Made by a program: the position numbers and the translations under genes
In this document: positions 1 through 5,126 of the stretch, in pieces
How positions within the stretch are numbered: the first letter of the stretch is position 1
Layout of the letters: the number at the start of each line of letters is the position of its first letter
The notes under the pieces: generated by a model
What the model was told of the DNA's origin: nothing
Databases searched by the model: none
What the model saw: the letters and a program-made list of their open reading frames with translations, nothing else
NCBI GenBank assembly: GCA_043801115.1
Contig: JAZDMJ010000008.1
Span: 1-5,643, forward strand
DNA length: 5,643 nucleotides
Source: CAZHUN01 sp043801115
GTDB lineage: Archaea > Iainarchaeota > Iainarchaeia > Iainarchaeales > UBA10191
Direction of reading: 5' to 3'

Positions 1-362
1 TTTTCAAACTCTCCCAATTTTTTTACGATTGCCGCAACGCGCAATTGAAAACACGAGTTTCCGCCTTCTTCAACCACTTTCTGAAAGCCGATCGGTTTCC
101 ATGAAATGACTTGGCAATTCGTTTCTTCTCGAATTTCCCGGCAAAACGTTTCGCCGACCGATTCCCCTTTCTCGTGCGTTCCGCCCGGAAGATTCCATCT
201 CCCCGTGGGCCGATTGCGGACGAGTGCAATCTTTTTTTCCAAAAAACAGACTCCATACACTTGGACAAATTCTTTTGCAACCGGTTCCGGAAACTCGTCG
301 CAGTCCTCGTAAAACGAAGCACACTTGACTCCTTTCGATACAAAACTTCCTTCCAGTTTCAT
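1..362 (-). CDS. Nudix hydrolase, C-terminus beyond the window
   Basis: This reading frame starts at ATG 362 and stays open to the left edge, giving about 120 visible residues. A Nudix box lies at about residues 61-83 (GTHEKGE, seven residues, then REIREET). It matches the family pattern G-x5-E-x7-RE-U-x-EE-x-G-U, except that the late Gly is Asn and the last hydrophobic residue is Cys. The RE..EE glutamates that bind the divalent metal are all present. The preceding strand and turn (KKIALVRN, then GRWNLPGG) are typical of the fold. Nudix enzymes hydrolyse nucleoside diphosphates linked to another group, such as nucleotide sugars, ADP-ribose or oxidised NTPs; the substrate cannot be read from this sequence. 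The start codon is four bases after the 3' end of tRNA-Thr. No TATA-like box lies in the right place inside the tRNA, so expression probably depends on the tRNA-Thr promoter and on tRNA 3' processing. Confidence 0.87.
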   Translation of the reverse strand, partial: MKLEGSFVSKGVKCASFYEDCDEFPEPVAKEFVQVYGVCFLEKKIALVRNRPTGRWNLPGGTHEKGESVGETFCREIREETNCQVISWKPIGFQKVVEEGGNSCFQLRVAAIVKKLGEFE

Positions 363-366
363 GAAA

Positions 367-438
367 AGCCCCTAGCGGGAGTCGCACCCGCCATCTCACC
401 CTTACCAAGGGCGAATTTTACTGATAAACTATAGGGGC
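367..438 (-). tRNA. tRNA-Thr (anticodon GGT)
   Basis: Reading the minus strand, the acceptor stem GCCCCTA/TAGGGGC has seven perfect pairs. The anticodon stem is CGCCC/GGGTG with loop TTGGTAA, placing anticodon GGT after T33. The T stem GCGGG/CCCGC is perfect. The D arm is weak (GTTT/AAAT, loop ATCAGTA). G1-C72, C2-G71 and discriminator T73 (base 367) fit threonine identity. CCA is not encoded, since TTTC follows. Two oddities: the T loop is TGCGACT, with G where T55 is nearly invariant, and the D loop lacks the usual GG pair, apparently having A at 18 and G at 19. The strong stems argue against a pseudogene. There is no intron. Confidence 0.93.
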
Positions 439-466
439 CTGAGACAAACAATCGCATTCGAAACCA

Positions 467-474
467 ATTTTAAA
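467..474 (-). promoter_or_regulatory. TATA-like box for tRNA-Thr
   Basis: TTTAAAAT on the minus strand lies directly after the hisS stop codon and is centred about 32 bases before the first base of tRNA-Thr. This is close to the usual archaeal TATA-to-start spacing and would give a very short leader. It implies that tRNA-Thr, and probably the Nudix gene behind it, can be transcribed independently of the his cluster. Confidence 0.6.
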
Positions 475-1764
475 CTACTCGCCTTGCACAATCTTCTTCA
501 ATTCGTCCAATTTTCCAAACCGAACTTTGAACTGTTTTCCGCTCTGCAATTCTTTCACCAAAAGCGCTTTCTCTTTCAGCTCGTTCTCTCCCACAATGGC
601 CACAAACGGAATTCCGCGCTTGGACGCGAATTCAAGATTCTTTTGCAAGTTGCGCTGCATCAAATCATTTTCCGTTGGAATGCCCATCGAGCGCAATTCT
701 TTGGCGATGCGGAGCGCCTCTTTTCCCGCTTCCAGTCCAATTGGAACGACCAGTACTTTGGTTTTTGTTTTCCACGCGCGGGGCCTTTCCGCTTTTCCTT
801 TCGCGACCAAGTCGATAAGTCTGTCCACTCCCAAACTCCATCCCACTGCTGGCGTTGGAGGCCCGCCGTACAATGCAATGAGCCCGTCATACCTTCCGCC
901 TCCTCCAATGCTTGGAGAGCCCTGCATTCCGAACTCGAACACGTTTCCTGTATAGTATTCCAATCCCCGCGCGAGCGAAGCGTCGAACTGGACCAAATCC
1001 GAAATTCCCGCCTTGTCGCAATACTCGAGCAGTTCTTTCAACTCTTCCAGTCCCTTTTTTTCTCCAACCAGTTTTTCGATTTTTTTCAAATCGTTTTCCG
1101 CTACAATGTCCAGAATTTTGGCCGAAATCTTTTTTTCTTTCAACTCCGCTCTGACTCCTTCAAAGCCGATTTTGTCCAATTTGTCCAACACGCGCATGCA
1201 CTCGACTGCTTGCCCTTGCTGGACTCCGCTGGCCAGTGCGATTTCTTCCAACAGTTTCTTGTTCGAAACGCGGATTTTTCCCTTTCCCGGATTGAATCCG
1301 ATGCCCAAGTCTTTCAAAATCTTGTACGCGAGCGCAATGCATTCAAAATCGGCGAGAATGGAATCGCTTCCGACAATGTCCACGTCCGCCTGCGAAAACT
1401 CCCGAAACCGTCCCGGCCCCGGGCGGTCGTAGCGGTATACTTTTCCAATCTGGTAGCGCCTGAACGGCTTTGGAAGCTGGGGGTTGGAAGCGATAAAGCG
1501 CGCCAGTGAAACCGTCAAGTCGAAGCGGAGTCCGAGTTCTCTCCCGCTCTTGTCCTTGAAATAGTAAATGTCTTCCTTGATGGCTTCTCCGCCCCCTCCT
1601 TTCGCAGTCAGCAGTGCAAAGTCTTCCACTTCCGGAGTTTCAATGGGCTCAAAGCCGTACGCTTCGGCTTCCCTTCGAAACTTGTCCTCGATGTACTGCT
1701 TTTTTCTCGCCTCTTCCGGCATCAAGTCGCGCATGCCGCGAACGGTTTGAAACTTGGAAGGCAT
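475..1764 (-). CDS. hisS: Histidyl-tRNA synthetase
   Basis: This is a class II aminoacyl-tRNA synthetase of 429 residues, the usual bacterial/archaeal length, which attaches histidine to tRNA-His using ATP. The N-terminus has the family start (RGMRDLMPEE, residues 9-18). Motif 2 spans about 101-131 (FRRYQIGKVYRYDRPGPGR followed by FREFSQADVDIVG). The HisRS-specific histidine-binding segments RGLEYYTG (266-273) and GGGGRYDGL (287-295) are intact, and motif 3 (AVGWSLGVDRL, 306-316) has its arginine. A C-terminal anticodon-binding domain begins near residue 335 (KVLVVPIG). These features favour a true synthetase over the HisZ paralogue, which lacks this C-terminal domain. The ATG abuts the hisG stop codon with no spacer, and a GGTGG Shine-Dalgarno sequence (1772-1776) lies seven bases upstream inside hisG. 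It is the last gene of the his cluster. Confidence 0.97.
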   Translation of the reverse strand: MPSKFQTVRGMRDLMPEEARKKQYIEDKFRREAEAYGFEPIETPEVEDFALLTAKGGGGEAIKEDIYYFKDKSGRELGLRFDLTVSLARFIASNPQLPKPFRRYQIGKVYRYDRPGPGRFREFSQADVDIVGSDSILADFECIALAYKILKDLGIGFNPGKGKIRVSNKKLLEEIALASGVQQGQAVECMRVLDKLDKIGFEGVRAELKEKKISAKILDIVAENDLKKIEKLVGEKKGLEELKELLEYCDKAGISDLVQFDASLARGLEYYTGNVFEFGMQGSPSIGGGGRYDGLIALYGGPPTPAVGWSLGVDRLIDLVAKGKAERPRAWKTKTKVLVVPIGLEAGKEALRIAKELRSMGIPTENDLMQRNLQKNLEFASKRGIPFVAIVGENELKEKALLVKELQSGKQFKVRFGKLDELKKIVQGE

Positions 1765-2637
1765 CTACTTTCCACCTTTCCAGTATTTGGACAGTTCGGT
1801 TTCGATAATGTCGGTCGCTCCGGCCGCTGCGAGTTGGGGAATCATGTTGCGTTCCTTTTCGCGGTCCAGAATAACGGATATGTCCACTCCGCCGCTCTTC
1901 AATTCCGAAATAGTTGGGTCTTTTCCCTTCAAAATTTCTAGCACTTTTTCCTTGTTGGAATTTGAAACATTCATCATCACCAGAACGCGCTTTTGCGCTT
2001 CCAACGCGCTTTGCAAGAGCATGGCCACTTCTTCGATTTTGCGCTTTTTTTCCGCATCCTGCATGGATTTCGGATTCGCGATGAAGCGCGTCGTCGTTTC
2101 CATAACAGTTTCAATGACGCGCAGCTTGTTCGCTTTCAAACTCGAGCCCGTTTCCGTAATATCGACTATTGCATCCACCAGATTGGGCGCTTTGACTTCC
2201 GTGGCCCCCCACGAAAACTCGACTTCCGCTTGGACGCCATTTTTTTGCAAAAACTTTTTCGTCAAGTTGACGACTTCCGTGGCAATCTTTTTTCCCTGCA
2301 AGTCTTTCACGCTTTGGAAGGGAGAATTTTCGGGAACCGCTAAAACCCATTTCGCTTTTCCCAATCCCTGTTTTGCATACAACAGTTCGATCACTTCCAC
2401 TACTTTCGACTCCGTTTCTTCAATCCAGTCTTTTCCCGTAATCCCGCAATCCAGTGCGCCGTCTTGCACGTATTTGGCCATTTCCTGCGCGCGCACGAGC
2501 ATGCACTCGATTTCCGGATCGTCCACTGACGGATAATAGTTTCGCTCGTTGATGTTCAAATTGAATCCCGCTTTTTTGAACAATTCCACCGTGCTGCATT
2601 GCAGACTGCCCTTTGGAATGCCCATTTTGATCGTCAT
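1765..2637 (-). CDS. hisG: ATP phosphoribosyltransferase, long form
   Basis: This enzyme catalyses the first, committed step of histidine biosynthesis: ATP and PRPP give phosphoribosyl-ATP. The protein is 290 residues from ATG 2637, matching the long, self-sufficient HisG form. The N-terminus MGIPKGSL is typical. The PRPP-binding loop DIVDITETGSSLKAN-type segment lies at about residues 155-170. Residues from about 210 form the C-terminal regulatory domain (EAQKRVLVMMNV at 213-224 through the end), the site of histidine feedback inhibition in the family. An open frame extends 58 codons upstream, but that stretch reads hisI out of frame. ATG 2637 is preceded by GAGGTG (2643-2648) five bases away and overlaps the hisI stop codon in ATGA, which indicates translational coupling. 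No HisZ partner is needed or seen. Confidence 0.96.
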   Translation of the reverse strand: MTIKMGIPKGSLQCSTVELFKKAGFNLNINERNYYPSVDDPEIECMLVRAQEMAKYVQDGALDCGITGKDWIEETESKVVEVIELLYAKQGLGKAKWVLAVPENSPFQSVKDLQGKKIATEVVNLTKKFLQKNGVQAEVEFSWGATEVKAPNLVDAIVDITETGSSLKANKLRVIETVMETTTRFIANPKSMQDAEKKRKIEEVAMLLQSALEAQKRVLVMMNVSNSNKEKVLEILKGKDPTISELKSGGVDISVILDREKERNMIPQLAAAGATDIIETELSKYWKGGK

Positions 2638-2948
2638 ATTTTCACCTCGTTGTAAAAGCACGAATTGTTTCCCGAGTGACACGTCGGCCCTTTCGGGTTC
2701 ACCTTTAACAATACCGTATCGAAATCGCAGTCGAGCCATACTTTTTGAACGTTCAAAAAGTTTCCAGACGTTTCCCCTTTCGTCCACAACGCGTTCCGCG
2801 TTCGGCTCCAAAACGTGGCCTTTTTGGTCTTCATCGTTTTCTCATAGGCTTCCTTGTTCATAAAGCCCACCATCAGCACTTCTCCCGTTTGCGCGTCCTG
2901 CGCGACGGCCGGAATCATTCCGCCCATTTTTTCGAAGTCTGGTTCCAT
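2634..2948 (-). CDS. hisI: Phosphoribosyl-AMP cyclohydrolase
   Basis: HisI opens the purine ring of phosphoribosyl-AMP, the third step of histidine biosynthesis. The 104-residue protein (from ATG 2948) covers the whole PRA-CH domain. It shows GEVLMVGFMNKEAY (22-35), SRTRNALWTKGETSGN (48-63), and the metal-binding DCDFD (73-77). Cys74, Cys90 and Cys97 match the three zinc-binding cysteines of the family (DCD, PTCHSG, NSCF). There is no fused HisE domain, so phosphoribosyl-ATP pyrophosphatase must be encoded elsewhere. An in-frame ATG at 2993 would add 15 lysine-rich residues and overlap hisB by 31 bases. I prefer 2948 because AAGGTG (2955-2960) sits six bases before it, just after the hisB stop, and MEPDFEKMGGMIPAVAQD is where the family domain starts. 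Confidence 0.95.
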   Translation of the reverse strand: MEPDFEKMGGMIPAVAQDAQTGEVLMVGFMNKEAYEKTMKTKKATFWSRTRNALWTKGETSGNFLNVQKVWLDCDFDTVLLKVNPKGPTCHSGNNSCFYNEVKI

Positions 2949-2962
2949 TTTTTTCACCTTTT

Positions 2963-3529
2963 TTACAGCCTTCCTTTTGTGCTTGGAATCCATTTTTGTC
3001 TTTTGTCAAAGCCAACCGCTTCTCTTAACGCTCTTGCAAATGCCTTGAACAGCGCTTCCGTCTTGTGGTGCTCGTTTTTTCCATACACGAGCTTCAAGTG
3101 GATGTTTGCCTTCATTTCGTTTGCAAGTGCTTTGAAAAATTCTTCAATTGTTTCGTCTTTCAACTTTGCCTCCATTTTGAGATATGGTCTGCCGCTCAAA
3201 TCGATGGCGCAAAAGGCGAGACTTTCGTCCATGGGAACATACTGCCAGCCGTATCTTGCGGTTCCCTTTTTGCTGGCGAGCGCCTTGTCGATTGCTTTTC
3301 CAAGAATGATTGCAACATCTTCGATGGTGTGATGCTGGTCGACATTCAAATCCCCTTTTGCGCTGACCTTCAAGTCTATCAAGGAATGCTTGCTCAGCAA
3401 TTCGAGCATGTGATTGAAAAAACCGATTCCAGTGTCGATTTTGCTTTTTCCCTTTCCGTCCAAATTGACCGCTACTTGAATCGACGTTTCGTTGGTTTTT
3501 CGCTCGATTTTTGCCTTCCTTGCTTTCAC
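2963..3529 (-). CDS. hisB: Imidazoleglycerol-phosphate dehydratase
   Basis: This monofunctional IGPD of 188 residues catalyses the sixth step of histidine biosynthesis (imidazole glycerol phosphate to imidazole acetol phosphate). Visible motifs: TGIGFFNHML (33-42), GDLNVDQHHTIED (59-71), VPMDESLA (98-105), DLSGRPYL (110-117), NEHHKTEALFKAFARAL (152-168) and the C-terminal PSTKG (182-186). The histidines and glutamates that hold the two Mn ions are present. The first motif has Asn39 where Asp is more usual; this residue is not among the metal ligands I recognise. I start the gene at GTG 3529, seven bases after a strong GGAGG (3537-3541); the domain begins within the next 10 residues. The frame stays open further upstream through tRNA-His, but that extension is not credible as protein. 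No phosphatase (HisN) domain is fused. Confidence 0.95.
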   Translation of the reverse strand: MKARKAKIERKTNETSIQVAVNLDGKGKSKIDTGIGFFNHMLELLSKHSLIDLKVSAKGDLNVDQHHTIEDVAIILGKAIDKALASKKGTARYGWQYVPMDESLAFCAIDLSGRPYLKMEAKLKDETIEEFFKALANEMKANIHLKLVYGKNEHHKTEALFKAFARALREAVGFDKRQKWIPSTKGRL

Positions 3530-3542
3530 CTCAATTCCTCCG

Positions 3543-3548
3543 AAAAAA
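3543..3548 (-). terminator. T6 tract between tRNA-His and hisB
   Basis: Six T residues on the minus strand follow base 73 of tRNA-His directly and precede the hisB Shine-Dalgarno sequence. Oligo-T runs can terminate archaeal transcription, so this may end some tRNA-His transcripts while read-through makes the his mRNA. It may equally be only the spacer left after tRNA 3' cleavage. Six Ts is a weak signal. Confidence 0.35.
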
Positions 3549-3583
3549 GGTCCATGCCGGGACTCGGACCCGGTCCCAAGGCT

Positions 3584-3637
3584 GACTGCGGTTTTTTCCC
3601 GTTTTTTCCCCGGGCTTTTTGCATTGCAAAAAGGCCG
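3584..3637 (-). other. Archaeal tRNA intron at position 37/38
   Basis: This 54-base intron follows G37 of tRNA-His. The splice junctions form a recognisable bulge-helix-bulge. Exon CTGT (3643-3640) pairs with intron GCAG (3589-3586) in a four-base-pair central helix. It is flanked by the three-base bulges GGC (cut GG|C) and TCA (cut TC|A), the pattern recognised by archaeal splicing endonuclease. The outer helix is poor (two G-C pairs). Inside the intron are a perfect 8-bp hairpin (3615-3633) and two tandem copies of a 10-base unit (3591-3610). It is too short to encode a homing endonuclease. Confidence 0.88.
3591..3610. repeat. Two tandem copies of a 10-base unit inside the tRNA-His intron
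   Basis: GTTTTTTCCC occurs twice with no mismatch and no spacer (3591-3600 and 3601-3610, plus strand). A partial third copy may follow, since CGGGC continues at 3611. It probably arose by slippage duplication, which would have lengthened the intron without touching the splice motif. Confidence 0.85.
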
Positions 3638-3674
3638 CCACAGGCCTCGATGCGAACCCTTACACCACACGGAC

Positions 3675-3694
3675 CAGACGGTTGCGTCCGTCTG
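3675..3694 (-). promoter_or_regulatory. Leader hairpin flush with the tRNA-His 5' end
   Basis: On the minus strand CAGACGG (3694-3688), loop ACGCAA, and CCGTCTG (3681-3675) form a perfect 7-bp, GC-rich hairpin. Its last base is the G-1 of tRNA-His. In the precursor RNA, G-1 can therefore pair either with the leader or with C73. It may guide 5' processing or RNA stability; the role is unknown. Confidence 0.5.
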
Positions 3695-3886
3695 TAACGC
3701 GTACCATCTTCGCCTTTTGGCTCGATGATACTGGCTTCGACGGATGTTTGCATTAAAAAATTCCATGCGTTGGAGGCCTTCGAAAGACTATTCAAAATAG
3801 TTGAGTTATACTCTGTCTTGTTCGAAATGAAGGCACTCACTTTGCATAGTATGTACTTCTTCCATGCGGGAGTTTAAAAAGCTTGC
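3676..3886. other. Intergenic region upstream of tRNA-His and the his cluster
   Basis: This stretch lies between the spoIIM-like stop codon and tRNA-His, and I find no convincing protein gene in it. On the minus strand it holds two AT-rich, TATA-like runs, TTTTTAAA (3880-3873) and TTTTTTAA (3760-3753). The second would place a transcription start near 3728, with about a 50-base leader before tRNA-His. The first could instead be a T-run terminator for the SpoIIM-like gene. Two small perfect dyads sit side by side at 3803-3813 and 3788-3800. TTCCATGCG (plus strand) occurs twice, at 3761-3769 and 3860-3868. A 19-codon frame (ATG 3865 to stop 3806) exists but has no supporting signal beyond the upstream AT run. 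Confidence 0.5.
3753..3760 (-). promoter_or_regulatory. Candidate TATA box for tRNA-His and the his cluster
   Basis: TTTTTTAA on the minus strand is the nearest AT-rich box upstream of tRNA-His. It is about 80 bases before the tRNA, so the primary transcript would carry a leader of roughly 50 bases that includes the hairpin at 3675-3694. No AT-rich box lies at the 27-32 base spacing seen for the other two tRNA genes in this window. Confidence 0.35.
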
Positions 3887-4759
3887 CTAAAACGGGAGCA
3901 AGGGCCACGCCCAGAACACTTCGACTGCTCCCGCCACCAGCACGAAAGCGATTCCGACGACCAAAATCAGCAGCGCGTGGAGCGCGATTTGGTTGAACCT
4001 GTCTCCAAACCAGCGCTCTCTCAAGAATCCCCTGTTCAGTATTCCGCCCGCAATGGCCCCGCTGAAGTACGCGCTCGCTTCCAACGCCGTGTGCAAAATG
4101 ACGATTGCCATGAGCGAGGCAAAGGCGAGCAAGGGGCTGGACTGCGAGAGCAGCGCGGCCTGTTTGGCGCGGAAGGCGAACACAGCACCCCACACGCTGG
4201 CGTTCCATGCTACTACAAAAGTCGTTCCGAACTCGAAAATCAATGAAATGGCGAATACGATTCCCATAATGAGCAGGTTGTGCGAGACGATTCCCAAATA
4301 GTTTCCAACATCAATGGCGCCTCCCACGGCTCCGCCCAGCAATCCCAGCTGGTTTCCGAAAAATTGCGACTCCATTCCGGAGGGGAGAAAAATGGTTACG
4401 AGCGCGAAGGCGAAAAAGATTCCGAAAAACGAAAACGCGTACGCTTGGAACAAGTCCTTGTAATCTTCCAACAAGTCCCACACGCTGAGCGATTTGCCGC
4501 TCACTTGCACTTCTTCCAAGTACACGTTTTTTCGCCGGATTTCCTCTTTTCTCCCTTCCAATAATTCGGCAATGTTCAACAGTTTTCCCATCGACGCCAT
4601 CAACGCAAGGCTGACAAAGAATACGGCAACGAGTCCGATGCTGGAAGAGAATACAATCGTTGCAAGCCCGATTCCGACCAACGCGTACACGAATCCGATG
4701 AATGCGAAAAAGAGCGCCGTGTTTTTGAAGCCCAATCGTTGAAACCATTCGGCGAGCAT
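3887..4759 (-). CDS. SpoIIM-family (DUF95) integral membrane protein
   Basis: This is a 290-residue hydrophobic protein with about six membrane segments (near 15-37, 38-57, 104-126, 155-184, 205-240 and 258-285). The charged loop at about 66-100 is the longest soluble part. The core resembles the SpoIIM family: SHNLLIMG (159-166), WNASVWGAVF (185-194), and HTALEASAYFSGAIAGG (223-239), the last matching the family's PHG..E.PA..iaG segment with the usual Pro replaced by Leu and Gly by Thr. The family was named for sporulation in Bacillus, but archaeal members are widespread, do not sporulate, and have no settled function. The ATG is about 27 bases after the centre of a TATA box and there is no Shine-Dalgarno sequence, so the mRNA is probably leaderless. 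The last residues (WAWPLLPF) end in the membrane. Confidence 0.78.
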   Translation of the reverse strand: MLAEWFQRLGFKNTALFFAFIGFVYALVGIGLATIVFSSSIGLVAVFFVSLALMASMGKLLNIAELLEGRKEEIRRKNVYLEEVQVSGKSLSVWDLLEDYKDLFQAYAFSFFGIFFAFALVTIFLPSGMESQFFGNQLGLLGGAVGGAIDVGNYLGIVSHNLLIMGIVFAISLIFEFGTTFVVAWNASVWGAVFAFRAKQAALLSQSSPLLAFASLMAIVILHTALEASAYFSGAIAGGILNRGFLRERWFGDRFNQIALHALLILVVGIAFVLVAGAVEVFWAWPLLPF

Positions 4760-4782
4760 GCTCTATTGGAAGAATTTGCGGG

Positions 4783-4790
4783 TATAAATA
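4783..4790 (-). promoter_or_regulatory. TATA box of the SpoIIM-like gene
   Basis: TATTATA-type box: the minus strand reads TATTTATA, centred about 27 bases before ATG 4759. This spacing puts the transcription start at or next to the ATG, as in archaeal leaderless genes. The box begins two bases after the stop codon of the upstream zinc-ribbon gene, so the SpoIIM-like gene has its own promoter. Confidence 0.7.
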
Positions 4791-4792
4791 GG

Positions 4793-5122
4793 CTACGCTT
4801 GCGTGCGCGCCTTGCGGGGCCGAATGCGGATTTCGCCGCCTTCTTCGCGCACGAAAATGGTTTCTTTTTCGCGCAGCCGGAGCCGTTTCGAAATGTCCGA
4901 CGGAATAATGGCGGCAATCGAATTTCCGACTTTGACCAGCCTTCGCTCGCTCGCGCTTCCCTTGCGCAGCGCTTCCAGTCTTTCCGTCACTTTTTCCGAA
5001 AACCATACTTCGCCGCAGTGCGAGCACTTGAACGCGTTGACGAAAATTTCGGGCTCCGCCTCGTGCACGAAGCGCTTGAGTTTTCCCTTCTCGCACACGG
5101 GGCACTTTTTTCCTTCAATCAT
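4793..5122 (-). CDS. Probable antitoxin: YgiT-type zinc ribbon plus AbrB/MazE-type DNA-binding domain
   Basis: The protein has 109 residues in two parts. Residues 7-50 carry a four-cysteine zinc ribbon, CPVC (7-10) and CSHCGE (33-38), followed by a short helix (VTERLEALRKG). This is the layout of the YgiT/MqsA-type zinc finger found in antitoxins. Residues 60-104 (RLVKVGNSIAAIIPSDISK, then LRLREKETIFVREE) are a SpoVT/AbrB swapped-hairpin DNA-binding domain like that of MazE. MqsA-type antitoxins normally have a helix-turn-helix here, so this is a different combination. The start ATG is four bases after the stop of the small upstream gene, and the GGTG ribosome site (5128-5131) contains that stop codon, so the two are translationally coupled. 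The likely role is to neutralise the upstream product and repress the pair's promoter; this is inferred from domains and gene order. Confidence 0.78.
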   Translation of the reverse strand: MIEGKKCPVCEKGKLKRFVHEAEPEIFVNAFKCSHCGEVWFSEKVTERLEALRKGSASERRLVKVGNSIAAIIPSDISKRLRLREKETIFVREEGGEIRIRPRKARTQA

Positions 5123-5126
5123 ACTT

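Larger units (their letters stand above)
3549..3675 (-). tRNA. tRNA-His (anticodon GTG), with intron and encoded G-1
   Basis: Exon 1 is 3674-3638 and exon 2 is 3583-3549. The acceptor stem GTCCGTG/CATGGAC pairs fully with one G-T. The anticodon stem GAGGC (3648-3644) finds its partner GCCTT (3582-3578) only after a 54-base intron is removed, leaving loop CTGTGGA with anticodon GTG. The T stem CCGGG/CCCGG is perfect. G at 3675 and C at 3549 are the extra G-1 and C73 that mark tRNA-His across life, here encoded in the DNA. CCA is not encoded. The T loop is TCCGAGT, with C at the nearly invariant T55, and the variable loop is four bases. The gene heads the hisB-hisI-hisG-hisS cluster, so tRNA, substrate pathway and charging enzyme are encoded together. 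Confidence 0.93.

Noticed and set aside
484..1509. 341-residue plus-strand frame opposite hisS
   Set aside because: It is the antisense shadow of a fully recognisable hisS; long antisense frames are common opposite purine-rich genes.
1754..2536. 260-residue plus-strand frame opposite hisG
   Set aside because: Antisense shadow of hisG with low-complexity Ser/Phe-rich composition and no motif.
2638..2811. 58-codon upstream extension of hisG
   Set aside because: It reads hisI in the wrong frame; ATG 2637 has a GAGGTG ribosome site and the family N-terminus.
3529..3766. 79-codon N-terminal extension of hisB starting at ATG 3766
   Set aside because: It translates straight through tRNA-His and its intron, has no domain similarity, and the GTG at 3529 has a strong GGAGG and matches the family N-terminus.
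3526..3840. 104-residue minus-strand frame across the his leader and tRNA-His
   Set aside because: Its second half is the tRNA and intron read as protein; the first half has no recognised motif and no ribosome site.
3806..3865. 19-codon frame (ATG 3865) as a histidine leader peptide
   Set aside because: It has only two scattered His codons, no ribosome site, and ribosome-stalling attenuation is not expected in archaea.
4311..5105. 264-residue minus-strand frame spanning the antitoxin and SpoIIM-like genes
   Set aside because: Arg/Ala-rich out-of-frame shadow that crosses the SpoIIM promoter; both underlying genes have clear domains in another frame.
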